From the NCBI RefSeq assembly GCF_014633365.1, contig NC_068346.1, positions 15,397,030 to 15,461,029 on the forward strand: a stretch of DNA of 64,000 nt. The letters are read 5' to 3'. Source of the DNA: Diospyros lotus. Taxonomy: Eukaryota; Streptophyta; Magnoliopsida; Ericales; Ebenaceae. Position 1 is the first letter of the stretch; the number at the start of each line of letters is the position of its first letter. The translations under genes and the position numbers were made by a program. This document shows, in pieces, positions 47,207 to 57,163 of the stretch. The notes under the pieces are model-generated. The model had not been told where the DNA came from and did not search any database. It saw nothing but the letters and a program-made list of their open reading frames with translations.

Positions 47207-48833
47207 TGATATTTTACTCTTGTGTTTAGTTTTGATGATGAAAAATTTCAAATGTATTTTTTTCTCAATCAAAGCATATGGTTTGGAAACAAAAATCAAT
47301 TTCAAAGTGCTTTGTTAAACTGATCTATGATCTTTTATATTATTTGGAGATTAGCATAAACAAGTTTTAAGATCTAAAAAGAATCTCCTTGAAATCGTTG
47401 GTCAAAATAATTCTAAGGCAAAAGACCAATTAGAACATGTTTTTGAAAGTGTGTTCATTTTAGAAAGTGTTCATTTTAGAAAACTATCTCCTAGTATTTT
47501 GATATCTAATATCTCTTGGTAATGAATGGTTTTGATAAATGATTATATGAAAATCAATTTCTACTATGTGGATTATATGAATGAGAAAATGAATTTTTAG
47601 TATATAAGTTTTGAAGCAAGATATGAAAACTTATAGAAGAAATATTGAGTATGGTTGAGAGTGATTTGAAAAACTTGCTTGTTGAGAGTGATTTGTTTCA
47701 AAATATACTTTTGATGATCTCAACTTACTTTCAAAATAATCAAAATGAGAATTCAAAAGAATCAAATGAGGATTTGATAAATTTTCAATCTTTTCAAAAG
47801 GATAGTCGACTATGTTTTTCATTCTGTTGACTATGCCTCAAAATAGTCGACTATTTTGGTTGTTCTGTCAACTATTCAAGGCATCTGTCAACTATTTTTG
47901 CCATCTGTCGACTATCGAGTAAGGATAGTCGACTATGACTTTTGGTTTGTTGACTATTATTGTTCATAAAATTCAAAAATTTCTTCATATTTCTGCATCT
48001 GTCGACTATACAAATGTGTCTGTCGACTATTGTAAATTTTGTGTTATAAGATAGTCGACTATTCGTTTTGTCTGTCAACTATTTCTTGCTTTATTTGTAA
48101 AAATAGTCAACTATGCATTTCTTCTGTCGACTATTTCTTTTTGTAGAAAGCTCCAACGACTATTTTTTCAAATCCCAACGGCTCCAAACGACTATATTTC
48201 TCTTCAAACTTGTGGGACACTTATATATACATGTCATAGATGATCAAGAGAAAGCTAATGGACGAGAATGAAATTATTTGAGCTTATTGTTATTCTCATT
48301 TGTATTTAAAATCGTCTGTGCTTTAATTTTCTCTCTTCAAGGCTTCGATCTTCACTTGTAATTATTTACTTCAAGTCTTGTATCATTTTTGAGAGATCAT
48401 TGTAACTAAGAGTTGTACTCTTAGATTTTCTATTCAATTGTTTGCATTTTTCCTAGCAATAGCTAGAGGGCCCATTAAATTGGGAGGTTGTATTTTTCCT
48501 AGCAGTAGCTAGAGGGCCCATTAAATTGGAAGGTTGTATTTCCTAGCTTGTGTAGCTAGAGGGCCTACTTGTGTAAGTAGGAGGTTTTAGTGAATTGGTT
48601 TAAAATTCTTAGTGGGAGCTAAGGTAGTGGATTAGGCTTAGTTTAAGCCGAACCACTATAAATCCTTTGTGTCTTTTATTCTTCTTGCTTTACATTTATC
48701 ATCTCATATGTTCTATGTTTTAAGTCACTAAAACCTCAATTGGGTCAACAAGTTTTCAAGTTTCTACCAAGCTTTTAATTATACCAATTCACCCCCCCTC
48801 TTGGTGTGTGCCATAGCATCTCCCGTTCTAACA
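47207..48833 (+). repeat. SIRE-like 3' LTR (1627 bp)
   Basis: Close copy of 39057-40624 with few substitutions, most of them C/T or G/A, and about 60 bp of additional sequence in and just after the palindrome cluster. The target duplication GTGCT follows. Confidence 0.93.
47800..48150. repeat. cluster of GTCGACTAT / ATAGTCGACTAT palindromic words in the LTR
   Basis: Roughly a dozen occurrences of CTGTCGACTAT or its GTCAACTAT variant, several inside the perfect palindrome ATAGTCGACTAT, spaced about 15-45 bp apart. A parallel cluster lies at 39650-39960 in the partner LTR. Spacing is irregular, so it is not a simple satellite. Confidence 0.9.
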
Positions 48834-48838
48834 GTGCT

Positions 48839-49964
48839 GAGAGCACATAATCTTTCTATCACTCAGTGATAGACAGCCTAGGCGATTTCAATGTCAGGGA
48901 GCTTCTCCAACCAAACTTCTTGCTTATTATCCCAACACTAACAAAGCGGTGCATTCCAATTGGGGGAGGCTCAACCACGATTCATCGGGACTTGAAGTCC
49001 ACCTTGTTTTGAAGTTTTAAGAAGATGGGGCTAGGCCTATGATTCGTTGAAGGGTAAAAAAGAAGCCCATTCACTCGACTCTTCTTAATCTATAAAAACA
49101 ATCGAACAATTTGATAAAATGAGGTATATTAATTCTACAACAAATGATGGTGAAACCATCAATTAAGCCCAACCATTGGGATGAAGCTACGCTGGAATGA
49201 TACAGTAATAATCTAGACATTCCATGTCGAAGCTAAACAAAAGGAAACAGAGACCCACTTGGAAGGAAGCTCGGTAGACCTTGAAACCATTGCCCTCTAC
49301 CAGAGTGGTACCTAACTCTTTTGACGCAAGGATCCCAATATGGTGATTATTAGGAATTTGGAAATGAGACTGGATCCCGTCTAGTTCCCTCCCTCTTCTT
49401 CACTCTGGATCACTTTCCAAAGGATATATACACGCTGGGAGCACAAGGAGGATAAGTCACATCGTTCTTCCTATGACCCATGTTGAATACTTGAAACAAG
49501 ATTGCTAAGGAAAAAATAAGAAGACCATATGAACTCAAGGCAACCTAAGACCTTTATGGATGGGGGTCACTCGGAGCTGAAGGCGCCGAATACACCTATG
49601 GATAAGGGTCACTCGGGGGTGAAACTACCGAAAATACTTATGGATGAGGATCATTTGAGGGGTGTCACAAGGACATGGATGAGGTCTTATACCATGTAGA
49701 AATATTGAATGCAAGAAGAATTTGAGAGAATTTTTGAGAAAGTGTTGTTGAAGCAATGGCCAAGTGAAGGACAAAGGCCCGCTTTTATAGTGGTACCCAA
49801 GAGCCAGAATGCAAAAGATGACTATGAGAGACGTGAAGATGGAGGAGTTTGGCATAGAATAAAAATTCGTTAAAGGAAAAAAAATTCCCTCTAAAAAATA
49901 GAGCAGTTATGCAGGCGAAATACTCTTCCTCTTGGGGTACTCGACATAAAGAGTAGGGAGCAAC
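48839..49964. other. Tat shell 3' region, last part before the 3' LTR
   Basis: Non-coding on the + strand. The minus strand of 48839-49020 continues the antisense frame seen at 38921-39056. Near 49555-49660 three copies of a TTATGGATGGGGGTCACTCGG-like unit occur. A purine-rich AAAGAGTAGGGAGCAAC (49949-49964) directly before the LTR is a likely PPT. Confidence 0.55.
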
Positions 49965-50079
49965 TGTTATGCCTGAAAAAATAAATGGACAAACTGGATT
50001 AACAAAGATAAGCGAGGAAAGCTAAGGAAGGAGGTGACACGACGTGGCAACCCAAGAGGCCACCTTGAGTCCCCTCGCG

Positions 50080-50190
50080 TGGGGGTCACCCGAGAATGGC
50101 CATCAACTGCAACCTCGAGTAGGGGTCACTCGAGGGTGGCCGTCACCTGCACCCCCAAGTGGGGGTCACCCAGGGGTGGCACAGCCAGGC
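50080..50190 (+). repeat. tandem repeat of about 46 bp inside the Tat 3' LTR
   Basis: Three GTGGGGGTCACCCGAG-like units alternating with GGCC(A/G)TCA(A/C)CTGCA words. The 5' LTR has only one such unit at the matching place (about 14276), so the array expanded or contracted after, or differs between, the two LTRs. Confidence 0.75.
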
Positions 50191-50401
50191 GGGGACCCCT
50201 TGCACACAAGACCATGCGACGCGATCACAAGGTAGGGAGCCCCTCCACGCAAGGCCACGAGGTAGGGCCTATGATCACGCCACATGGCCAAACGGTGACG
50301 AGCCCCTACGAGTAAGGTTGTGGCCTACCATGTAGGCACAATCACACCCCCGAGTGACCCTCACTTTAGGATATCGAGCACGCACCCTCGCACCCACATA
50401 C

Positions 50402-50652
50402 TGTAATACCCCGAGAAAGCAAGATCAAGTCTAAGAAGGGACTCTAACAGAAGCTAGTATATATATCGAGGATAGTAAGGAAGGAAACAACACTAACTGA
50501 ATACATTTTGGACTGAATGTGAATAAAGAACTTTCGGATTAAGCGTGCTTGAGGTAAGGTAGCTCAAGAATGGGTGACCCTTGGGAAGTTCACATAGGCC
50601 CATCAGAGTAAGTTGATCCGGTCATTCATATCGCTCGATGTGGGATGTTATA
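50402..50652 (+). mobile_element. Cassandra-like TRIM solo LTR with 5S rRNA-derived segment
   Basis: 251 bp insert starting TGTAATACCCCGAG and ending GGGATGTTATA. The flanks are CATAC and CGTAC (one mismatch). Bases 50540-50600 read ATTAAGCGTGCTTGAG and AGAATGGGTGACCCTTGGG, matching the A-box and C-box parts of the plant 5S rRNA gene. LTRs of Cassandra TRIM elements carry such a 5S segment with Pol III promoter. No second LTR is present. Confidence 0.82.
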
Positions 50653-51231
50653 CGTACACTAGTGCCCCAACACTCTTGAGTAACCCTCACTTAGGGGTGC
50701 TATGGGCGCGCCCGTGCCCATGCCCATGCACCTATTTCCAAGCCTAGGCACCCTTATGTCAACGCTCACGTTCCACGCGTTTTCACCCTAGCGAGACTCA
50801 ATCAAAACTACCTCTAAACTACTTACTGAGAAGATCACACTGTCCGACACCTAGTAGCCTCTTCTATCATTATAAATAAAGGGGTCCTGCCCCTCCCTCC
50901 ATTTGGTACGCAATGTCTCACACTCACTTTTTCTTCTTAGATTTTAGTATTCTACATTTTTGAAAGGTTGTTTAAGTATCGAATGGTGTACGCAAGAATT
51001 CTCACACTCCCTTAACTAATTTTCTTTCCAGATAGGTCATTCATCCCTCAGAGGAGTCATTCATCGCTATCATTCTACTTTAAGAGAGTTATCCATCGCT
51101 ATCACTCCATCCCAAAAGAGTTATACATCACTTCAAAGTGTCACCCATCGTTCAGATAAGTCAAATATGAGTCATCCTAAGACATTTTTTTATACCTAAA
51201 TTCATTATTGTATTTGAATAATAATAATTAT

Positions 51232-52964
51232 AAATTAATATTATAATATAATTAAATGATTAATAAATTAATTATAAAGAAATTAGGAAATAAATGCAAG
51301 ACATGAAATCAGAGGAGGATTAGGAAAGGCAAAAGAATTCAAATTGGAATTGAGAAGGAGATCATAAAATTGGAGGAGTGCGGCAATTGGAGATAGTGGT
51401 GGAGAATGATTATCATGGGAGAAAGAAGCAAGGCAGCCAAGGAATGTATATTATAAAATTGAGGAATCCGAAGGAAAAGGAGGCGCACACCGCAAAGCTT
51501 GGCCACGCAACCCAGGCAGCAGACGTACGTGAGGCTTGGCGGCCGCACCGCAGGCACGGCGGCTGTGGGACGCGGAGTAGATCCGTTTTCCCAGAATTGT
51601 TTTAGATGTGGAGAGGAAGCTTCCTCCTCCTCCTCCTCTTTATTCAATCGTTATTTTTATTTTAATTATATTTAGCTAAATTCTTTTAGTTAGGGTTTAA
51701 ATAGATTTTAATTGTGTGATTATGTTATTATTTGTTTAATTTAATTTAAAATCTGATTATTATTTATATGAAGAAATTATATTATTGTTTTTAATGGTTT
51801 AAACATATATAACTGAGTAAATGATTACTATAAATTAGATTCATAAATTATATAAATCACATGTCAAATTATGATATCGAAAACTGAATAATTTATGTAT
51901 GAGAATCAAAAAAGTTTAGTGAGTTAAACTATTTTTCGAGATTAGAGGTTTTTAATGAATTTAATGCTTATTTATTTTTTTGACATCTGATTAAAAATTT
52001 AAGAATAAAATTGAATTAATAAATAATTAATATAACTTGAGAAATTTTATTAATTAATTGAGAAAAAATTATCATCACAGATAAATAAATAATTTTAAAA
52101 TACTATAAAGATATTTTCACCCTAATATAATTGATTACATAAATTATGGTTCTTTATAATTAATAAAATTTATATTATTAATTATATAAATTCTATCTCT
52201 TAATTCGTCGATAAATGTATTCCCTCTTAATAGGGTAAATATAAAGGTTGGGTTCGCACAGCCTGCAGCTGCAGAGTGCAACGAAGCTTCTTCCACAGAA
52301 AGCTACAAATATCTTTGTGAAAAGTTGATTTGTGCAATTAGGCGGCTTGACATTTTACCAATAAGTTATGATGGATAATGTCATCTCCATGGTATTTGTT
52401 CATACCGTTGTACCCGAAGAGTCATCTTCATGCTATTTTTTTTTTTTTTTCTCGAAGATGGCAAATAACGGACTCTAATATGTCAATGTCATTTCAGTGG
52501 GTCGTGAATTTGAATCTTGTCCTTTTTGAGATATATTATATTATTTATTTTTTTAAATTAAAAATATGAACACAAAAAGAACTTGCAAGGATAATAATTT
52601 CAAGAAAATAATTATATATTTAAAAATATATTTTTATTTATAAATAACACGTAATGGTATTCGAGAGTGTAATTTGACTATTGAGTCAAGATGTTGGCAT
52701 GATTTGTGGGATAATAAAAGAGATTCTCAATTAATTAAATGTATGTTAATGATGAATCAAGATTATATCAAATCAACAGATGTCTCAGCAACAAAAAAAA
52801 ATAATGATGGCTTTAGTCCTTTTATTAATAAACCAATCTTAAAAGTTGAAATTGACAAAATTCAATTCAGCGCTTTGGAATGAAATTATTTGTCGTCTTA
52901 TATTTGTATGTTTCCCTGGGAAAGTGGAACCAACGGCTCGGCTTCCCAAACTTTGTTCTTAATT

Positions 52965-52995
<31 letters not shown>

Positions 52996-53286
52996 ATAAA
53001 TTATGTTACGTCCTTATCACTAATTTTAATTAGCTTAATAAATTATAATTATTAAAATAACTTGAAAAATTTCAAACTACAAAGTGACGTAGAATAAAAT
53101 AATATAATTGCCTTGAATTTATATTTAGATAATAATAGTGCAATTAAGGGTGTATTAAAAAAGAAAATAGTGATTAAAATAGCTGATTTGCATAAATAAT
53201 GAACAAATGTTTGGGAGGGGGTCTCTCTCACTTTGGGTTCTCAACTAATTTCCCCGCGTTTTCATCCCTTTCCTCCACACGAACAA
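51232..53286. other. intergenic region upstream of the SufE-like gene
   Basis: Mostly AT-rich. The segment 51300-51660 is mixed with a GC-rich core and short open frames on both strands without domains. A perfect palindrome CTGCAGCTGCAG lies near 52262. A (TA)n tract at about 52964-52990, ending TATATAAAATG, lies 300 bp upstream of the ATG and could include a TATA element. No RNA gene recognised. Confidence 0.5.
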
Positions 53287-54961
53287 ATGACAACAACCAT
53301 AACTCTCCCCTCTTTTCGTTCCCACTTTCCTTCATTTTCTCTGCATCCAAACATGAACTCCGCCACCCTAAAATCTCCCCCTTGCCCGAAACCCTCCAGA
53401 TGGGTTCGGTTCAGACCCAAACAAGAACCCATAAAACAACTCAAATGCTTCCACAGCTCCGTCCCCGAGTCCGGCAGGCTCCACCACCTGGTCTCCGAGT
53501 TCAAGGCCTTGCCGGAGCCGATCGACCGGGTGAAGCGGCTGCTGCGCTACGCGGAGGCGCTCCCTCGGTTGGACGAGTCGGGTCGGGTTGAGGTCAACCG
53601 GGTGCCGGGCTGCGCCGCGCAGGTTTGGGTGGAGGCTAGAATGGATTCAAACGGGCTGATGAGGTTCAGGGCCGACAGCGATTCGGAGATCAGTAAAGGG
53701 TTCTGCTCGTGCCTGATTTGGGTGCTCGACGGGGCGCCGCCGGAGGCGGTGGCTGCGGTGGCGGCGGAGGATCTGGCGGAGGTGCATGTAGGGCTGAGTG
53801 GGAGGACGCCGTCGAGGGTGAACACGTGGCAGAATGTCCTGGTGAGCATGCAGAAAAGGACCCGATTGTTGGTTGAGCAGAGACGAACGGCGGTCGCCAT
53901 CGATGAAATCGCCTCCGAAGGAATCCATGGCAAAACACAGGTATATTCCTATCCAGGTTTACGAAGTCAATGTTTGAGGTCAATTATTATATCAATGGAC
54001 TTTATGGAGATAATTTTGATGATTGATGGGCTGTTTTACTTTTATCTGTAAAAGGTGAGTTTGATTGGGTGAAATTTATTTTTTATTCAAATTTTAAGAA
54101 ATTTTATTAAATAGTTTTTTTTTTATTTTATAAAATTTAAATTTCATTTTAATTTAAAAAATATATATTTTCTTTGAAATTAAGAAATTAAAATTTTTAG
54201 GAATTAAGATGAGAATTAAAATTTTATAAAATTAAAATTCTGCCCTACTTTCTACGCACAAACACACCCTAAATTCAGTTGAGGTATATGAATCTCCATG
54301 GGTACTTGAGCACTCCTTGAGGATCTTATTTGTGATTGTGTGCCCACTTTTGAAAGAGAGAGTAGCAATAGCATTGTCTATGGCGCCCCAGTCATAGCTG
54401 TGCAAAGCATGTGAAGTTTTGCGGATAATATTAAGGATTAAATTTTTGTAATAATGTTTATACTATATAGAGGTATAAATTAAATATTATATTTTGTATT
54501 AGGTTATAACCACATTTGAGTTTACTCGACGAGTAAAACTGGAGAAATGTTGCTCGTCTCCAAGATTAATCAGGTAAAACTCGAAAGAAATTTGCAATAT
54601 CTAAAAAAAAAAAAAAATAGCATTGTCAACTACAATGATATTCTTACCAATCATTATTATATTATACTAAAAATTGATAGAAAGCTACTTATTATTTTTA
54701 TAGGAATTTTAATTAGTCTTTTTTTAATGTGATCTAACCATTTTAATTATGTTGCCCATAGCATACCTTATCCTCAACAAGTGTTACTCTTTTAAGGACA
54801 ATTGCAGGTCTTAATCATCATTAAATAATGTTAAAAATTCAATCAGGGTAATTAAAGTCCTAATCACTCGGCAATAGTCAATAGTCGTACTAATATGGGC
54901 AATTTCTCCTTTCACATTACAGGAGAGATTCTGCACTCCAGGCGTGGTTCAGTTGTCTTGA
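53287..54961 (+). CDS. SUFE2: SufE-like protein, probably plastid SUFE2 (two exons, 230 aa)
   Basis: SufE family proteins accept sulfur from, and activate, a cysteine desulfurase (SufS/NFS2 in plastids) in Fe-S cluster assembly. Exon 1 is 53287-53940 and the proposed exon 2 is 54923-54961, joined by a GT-AG intron with a good polypyrimidine acceptor (CTTTCACATTACAG). The first 55-60 residues are Ser/Pro-rich with few acids, like a transit peptide. The SufE domain spans about 62-205: PIDRVKRLLRYAEALP, the RVPGC loop with acceptor Cys109, VWVEA, RFRADSDSEISKGFCSCLIWVLDGA, and RVNTWQNVLVSMQKRT. The ATG at 53287 is the first methionine; the open frame extends upstream without one. No BolA or NadA domain follows, which points to SUFE2 rather than SUFE1 or SUFE3. 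Exon 2 adds only 13 residues and is the least certain part. The end of exon 1 coincides with a duplication breakpoint. Exon 1 is far more GC-rich than its surroundings. Confidence 0.8.
53962..54922 (+). other. SufE intron, unremarkable sequence
   Basis: Intron running to the acceptor at 54921-54922, AT-rich with one 14-A run near 54605. No nested gene recognised. The equivalent in copy B is about 59489-60448. Confidence 0.6.
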
Positions 54962-55699
54962 CAATAAGAGAGGGGCCTACGCTAGGGAAGAAACTAGGCT
55001 GCAGCTTCTGCATCGCCATGAAAGCCAATGGACAACTCATCCTCCTTCCTGCGGGGCTTTCAGGGCTGAATCAAGTGATAATTCCATTTTGAGGAGAAGA
55101 TTTCAAGAATTGCATTTACGCTTTTGATGCAAAATTAGTGATTTGGCCGGTATGTTCTTAGGTGTAGAGATAGATATAAGCAATGAATGGAATTATATAT
55201 TGACGACGATATCATCAGTTATGTGTCACATTTTCATTAAAAGAGATGATAAGAAGAGGAGATAATGACATATGATCTTCTTAATCTCCTTCAATAAAAA
55301 GGTGACACATAATTGATGATATCATCATTAATCATGAGTTTTAATATTATTTTATGAATATAAATGTAGTTAGAAGACAAATGAAAACTGCATTAATTGT
55401 ACACATCATTAGTGATGATATCTTAATGATAATATCAATTATGTCTCAATATTAAAAACTAGAGGGCAAAGGCCTAAAGTCTTGATTGTGCTTAATTTTG
55501 AAAACGTATACTAACTTTAATCATTGGTGAGGTAGTAGTAAGTAGCTAGCTTGGTCAAACTGATTAAATTTATTTCTTTAATAAACATTCTACACTCTTA
55601 ATTCATAAGCTATTACCTAATAAACTAAATCATTAAAGATATTTTATTATTTTTAAATTAAAAAGAAATAAATTTGATTTTTTATTATTAATATATAAT
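54962..55699. other. SufE 3' flank in copy A
   Basis: Downstream of the proposed stop. AT-rich, with the words GATATCATCA and TGATGATATCA scattered in both orientations (about 55208, 55317, 55419), which suggests a small degraded inverted-repeat element. No gene recognised. Confidence 0.4.
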
Positions 55700-56245
55700 T
55701 TTTATTACCATTTACTAATGACATAAGGCATAAATATTCCTCAAACTCTTCCCTTATAATTATTCCCTCCCCCCCCCCACCCTCTAATTTAAAAGTAAAC
55801 CTATTATGTCTTTTAATTTTCAATTTTGATATAATCACACAACTCATCTCCCAAATGAGTGCGCATGAATCAGTAGGTCGTCGACGAGAGAGAGAGAGAG
55901 GAAACAGAGGTTGATGGCGAGGGAAATGGAGGAAATAAAGGTTGCCGGCAAGGAAAACGATGGGTCAGTCAACCAACGGGTGGTTTGGTTAGCTAAGGCG
56001 AGAGTGATGATGAGTGGGTCCATCAGCTTCCTCGCTGGTGACCTCTGTTTCCTCTTTATCCCTCGCTAGCAATCTACTGACAGTGAGCATATATCTCACG
56101 CACAGTTATTTGAGAGATTAAATGTGTGATTGTAACAAAATTGAAAGTTGAGAGGTATGATAAGTTCACTTTTCAATTGAAAGAGCCAAATGATTATAAA
56201 AAAAAAAAAACTTGATGGATGCCTTATGTGATTTACTAATTCTTT
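55700..56245. mobile_element. fold-back (long inverted repeat) element, copy A
   Basis: The left arm runs from about 55705 (TTTACTAATGACATAAGGCAT) rightward and the right arm ends at about 56240 (GCCTTATGTGATTTACTAA). The arms pair over about 200 bp, including CAATTTTGATATAATCACAC with its complement near 56120 and GAGGAAACAGAGGT at 55896 with ACCTCTGTTTCCTC at 56040. The centre is short. No transposase is present, so this is a MITE or fold-back element. A matching copy lies in copy B. Confidence 0.75.
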
Positions 56246-56372
56246 AGATTGTTAGGTTGTAGTATGCAATTGTAATTATCTTTATCTATAATCTATCTAT
56301 ATATATATACAATAAATTTATTTGAATAGAATCTATCTTGATAGAATTATATTTTTTTGTTATTTCAATTAT

Positions 56373-57079
56373 TGATGTTAGGATAATTATATCATTTATC
56401 ATTTTATTTACCAACAATACCCTTTTTAGCCATAATTTTTAAATTTTTTATAAGATTAAAATTGTCTTTTTATTTTGATAGATAAATTATACTAAAACAA
56501 TTTCACCCATATGTACTTTTGGTAAATGGCATTATTGATGAAGGAGAACCCTATAGGTTCATAAATTACTCTTATACAACTAATAATGGCAAAGACACAT
56601 GTTTGGCGGGAGACCAATCTAAGATCGCCATCCAGCCCGAATTTTGGAAGGACACGTGGCAAGGGCATCTCAACCAATTGGCTAAACCTATTGTTCAACA
56701 AAGATTCTCCGGATTCCTCGGCATCAACCATCGCTCCGAGGATCATGGAGATAAGGACTATCTCAAACCCCTCGGAAACAATTATCATATCCATATCTTC
56801 AAGATCATGGTTCCGCAATGGAAGGGATCGAGATCCCGGCGATTCGAAAAGGGAATCCTTAATTATCTTGACAGAATGATAAAAAGAAGGCAACTAAGAT
56901 GAGTAAAGGATTCCACTTTTTCTTTTTTCCTAAGTTTTTTACTGTATACTGAGAATTAGAGATAAATCGATGAACTAACTTGAGCGTCGGAGTGATCACG
57001 GGGGAGAAAGTCCCCAATTTCATCTTTTTGCAGGTACTTGGTTCGAGACAGAGGAAGGTGATCGGCTACCGCATCATCA
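56373..57079 (+). repeat. second Tat-type element, 5' LTR in copy A (707 bp)
   Basis: Starts TGATGTTAGG and ends CGCATCATCA, giving the perfect inverted ends TGATG/CATCA. It is followed by the gypsy PBS TTGGTGCCCACCATGGGGCC. Unrelated in sequence to the Tat shell LTR at 14162. Confidence 0.85.
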
Positions 57080-57080
57080 T

Positions 57081-57100
57081 TTGGTGCCCACCATGGGGCC
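57081..57100 (+). other. primer binding site of the second Tat-type element, copy A
   Basis: TTGGTGCCCACCATGGGGCC begins two bases after the LTR and resembles the TTGGCGCCCACCGTGGGGCC site common in plant Tat elements, with two C/G-to-T/A changes. Confidence 0.8.
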
Positions 57101-57163
57101 GAGGCATTTTTCTCTGTCTCTCCAGTACGTCTGTCCTCGACGTTCAAGTTCTCTCTCTGTCTT

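Larger units (their letters stand above)
39057..48833 (+). mobile_element. SIRE-like Ty1/copia retrotransposon, 9.78 kb
   Basis: LTRs at 39057-40624 and 47207-48833, both starting TGATATTTTACTC and ending CGTTCTAACA. The perfect target duplication GTGCT lies at 39052-39056 and 48834-48838. A tRNA-Met-type PBS follows the 5' LTR, then a 420-codon open gag, then a badly decayed pol in copia order (GAG-pre-integrase, integrase, RT), then a PPT (AAAAAATGGGGAGA) before the 3' LTR. The large LTRs and the gag with a central zinc knuckle followed by KMKWIPK and VWVPKG words fit the SIRE/Maximus lineage. A solo LTR interrupts the RT. Confidence 0.92.
14162..51226 (+). mobile_element. Tat-type Ty3/gypsy element, the 37 kb shell of a nested insertion complex
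   Basis: Two related LTRs (14162-15004 and 49965-51226) bound a + strand series of Tat-lineage gypsy remnants: PBS, gag zinc-knuckle-like segment, protease, RT, RNase H, integrase, then a long 3' region. ATTAT precedes the left LTR (14157-14161) and follows the right one (51227-51231), as expected for one insertion. The element's own sequence is split by inserted elements at 15453, 22407, 27397, 36372, 39057 and 50402. All coding parts carry stops. The AT-rich flanks make a 5 bp match less decisive than elsewhere, so treating both LTRs as one element is an inference supported by collinearity. Confidence 0.75.
49965..51226 (+). repeat. Tat shell 3' LTR (1262 bp including a 251 bp insertion)
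   Basis: Starts TGTTATGCCTGAAAAAATAAATGG, collinear with the 5' LTR at 14162. It is longer because of a Cassandra-like insertion and an internal tandem repeat. Its last 17 bases correspond to the 5' LTR end with every AC-type cytosine changed to T. ATTAT follows at 51227-51231. Confidence 0.82.

Noticed and set aside
50530..50605. 5S rRNA gene
   Set aside because: Only the A-box and C-box parts are similar and the segment lies inside a Cassandra-like LTR; it is not a full 5S gene.
53547..53983. Long minus-strand frames opposite SufE exon 1
   Set aside because: High GC content of exon 1 leaves the other frames open; the sense frame has the conserved SufE motifs.
54895..55092. 65-codon frame MGNFSFHITGEILHSRR..., repeated at 60421
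   Set aside because: It spans the SufE intron end and acceptor, and its conservation is explained by the segmental duplication. No domain.
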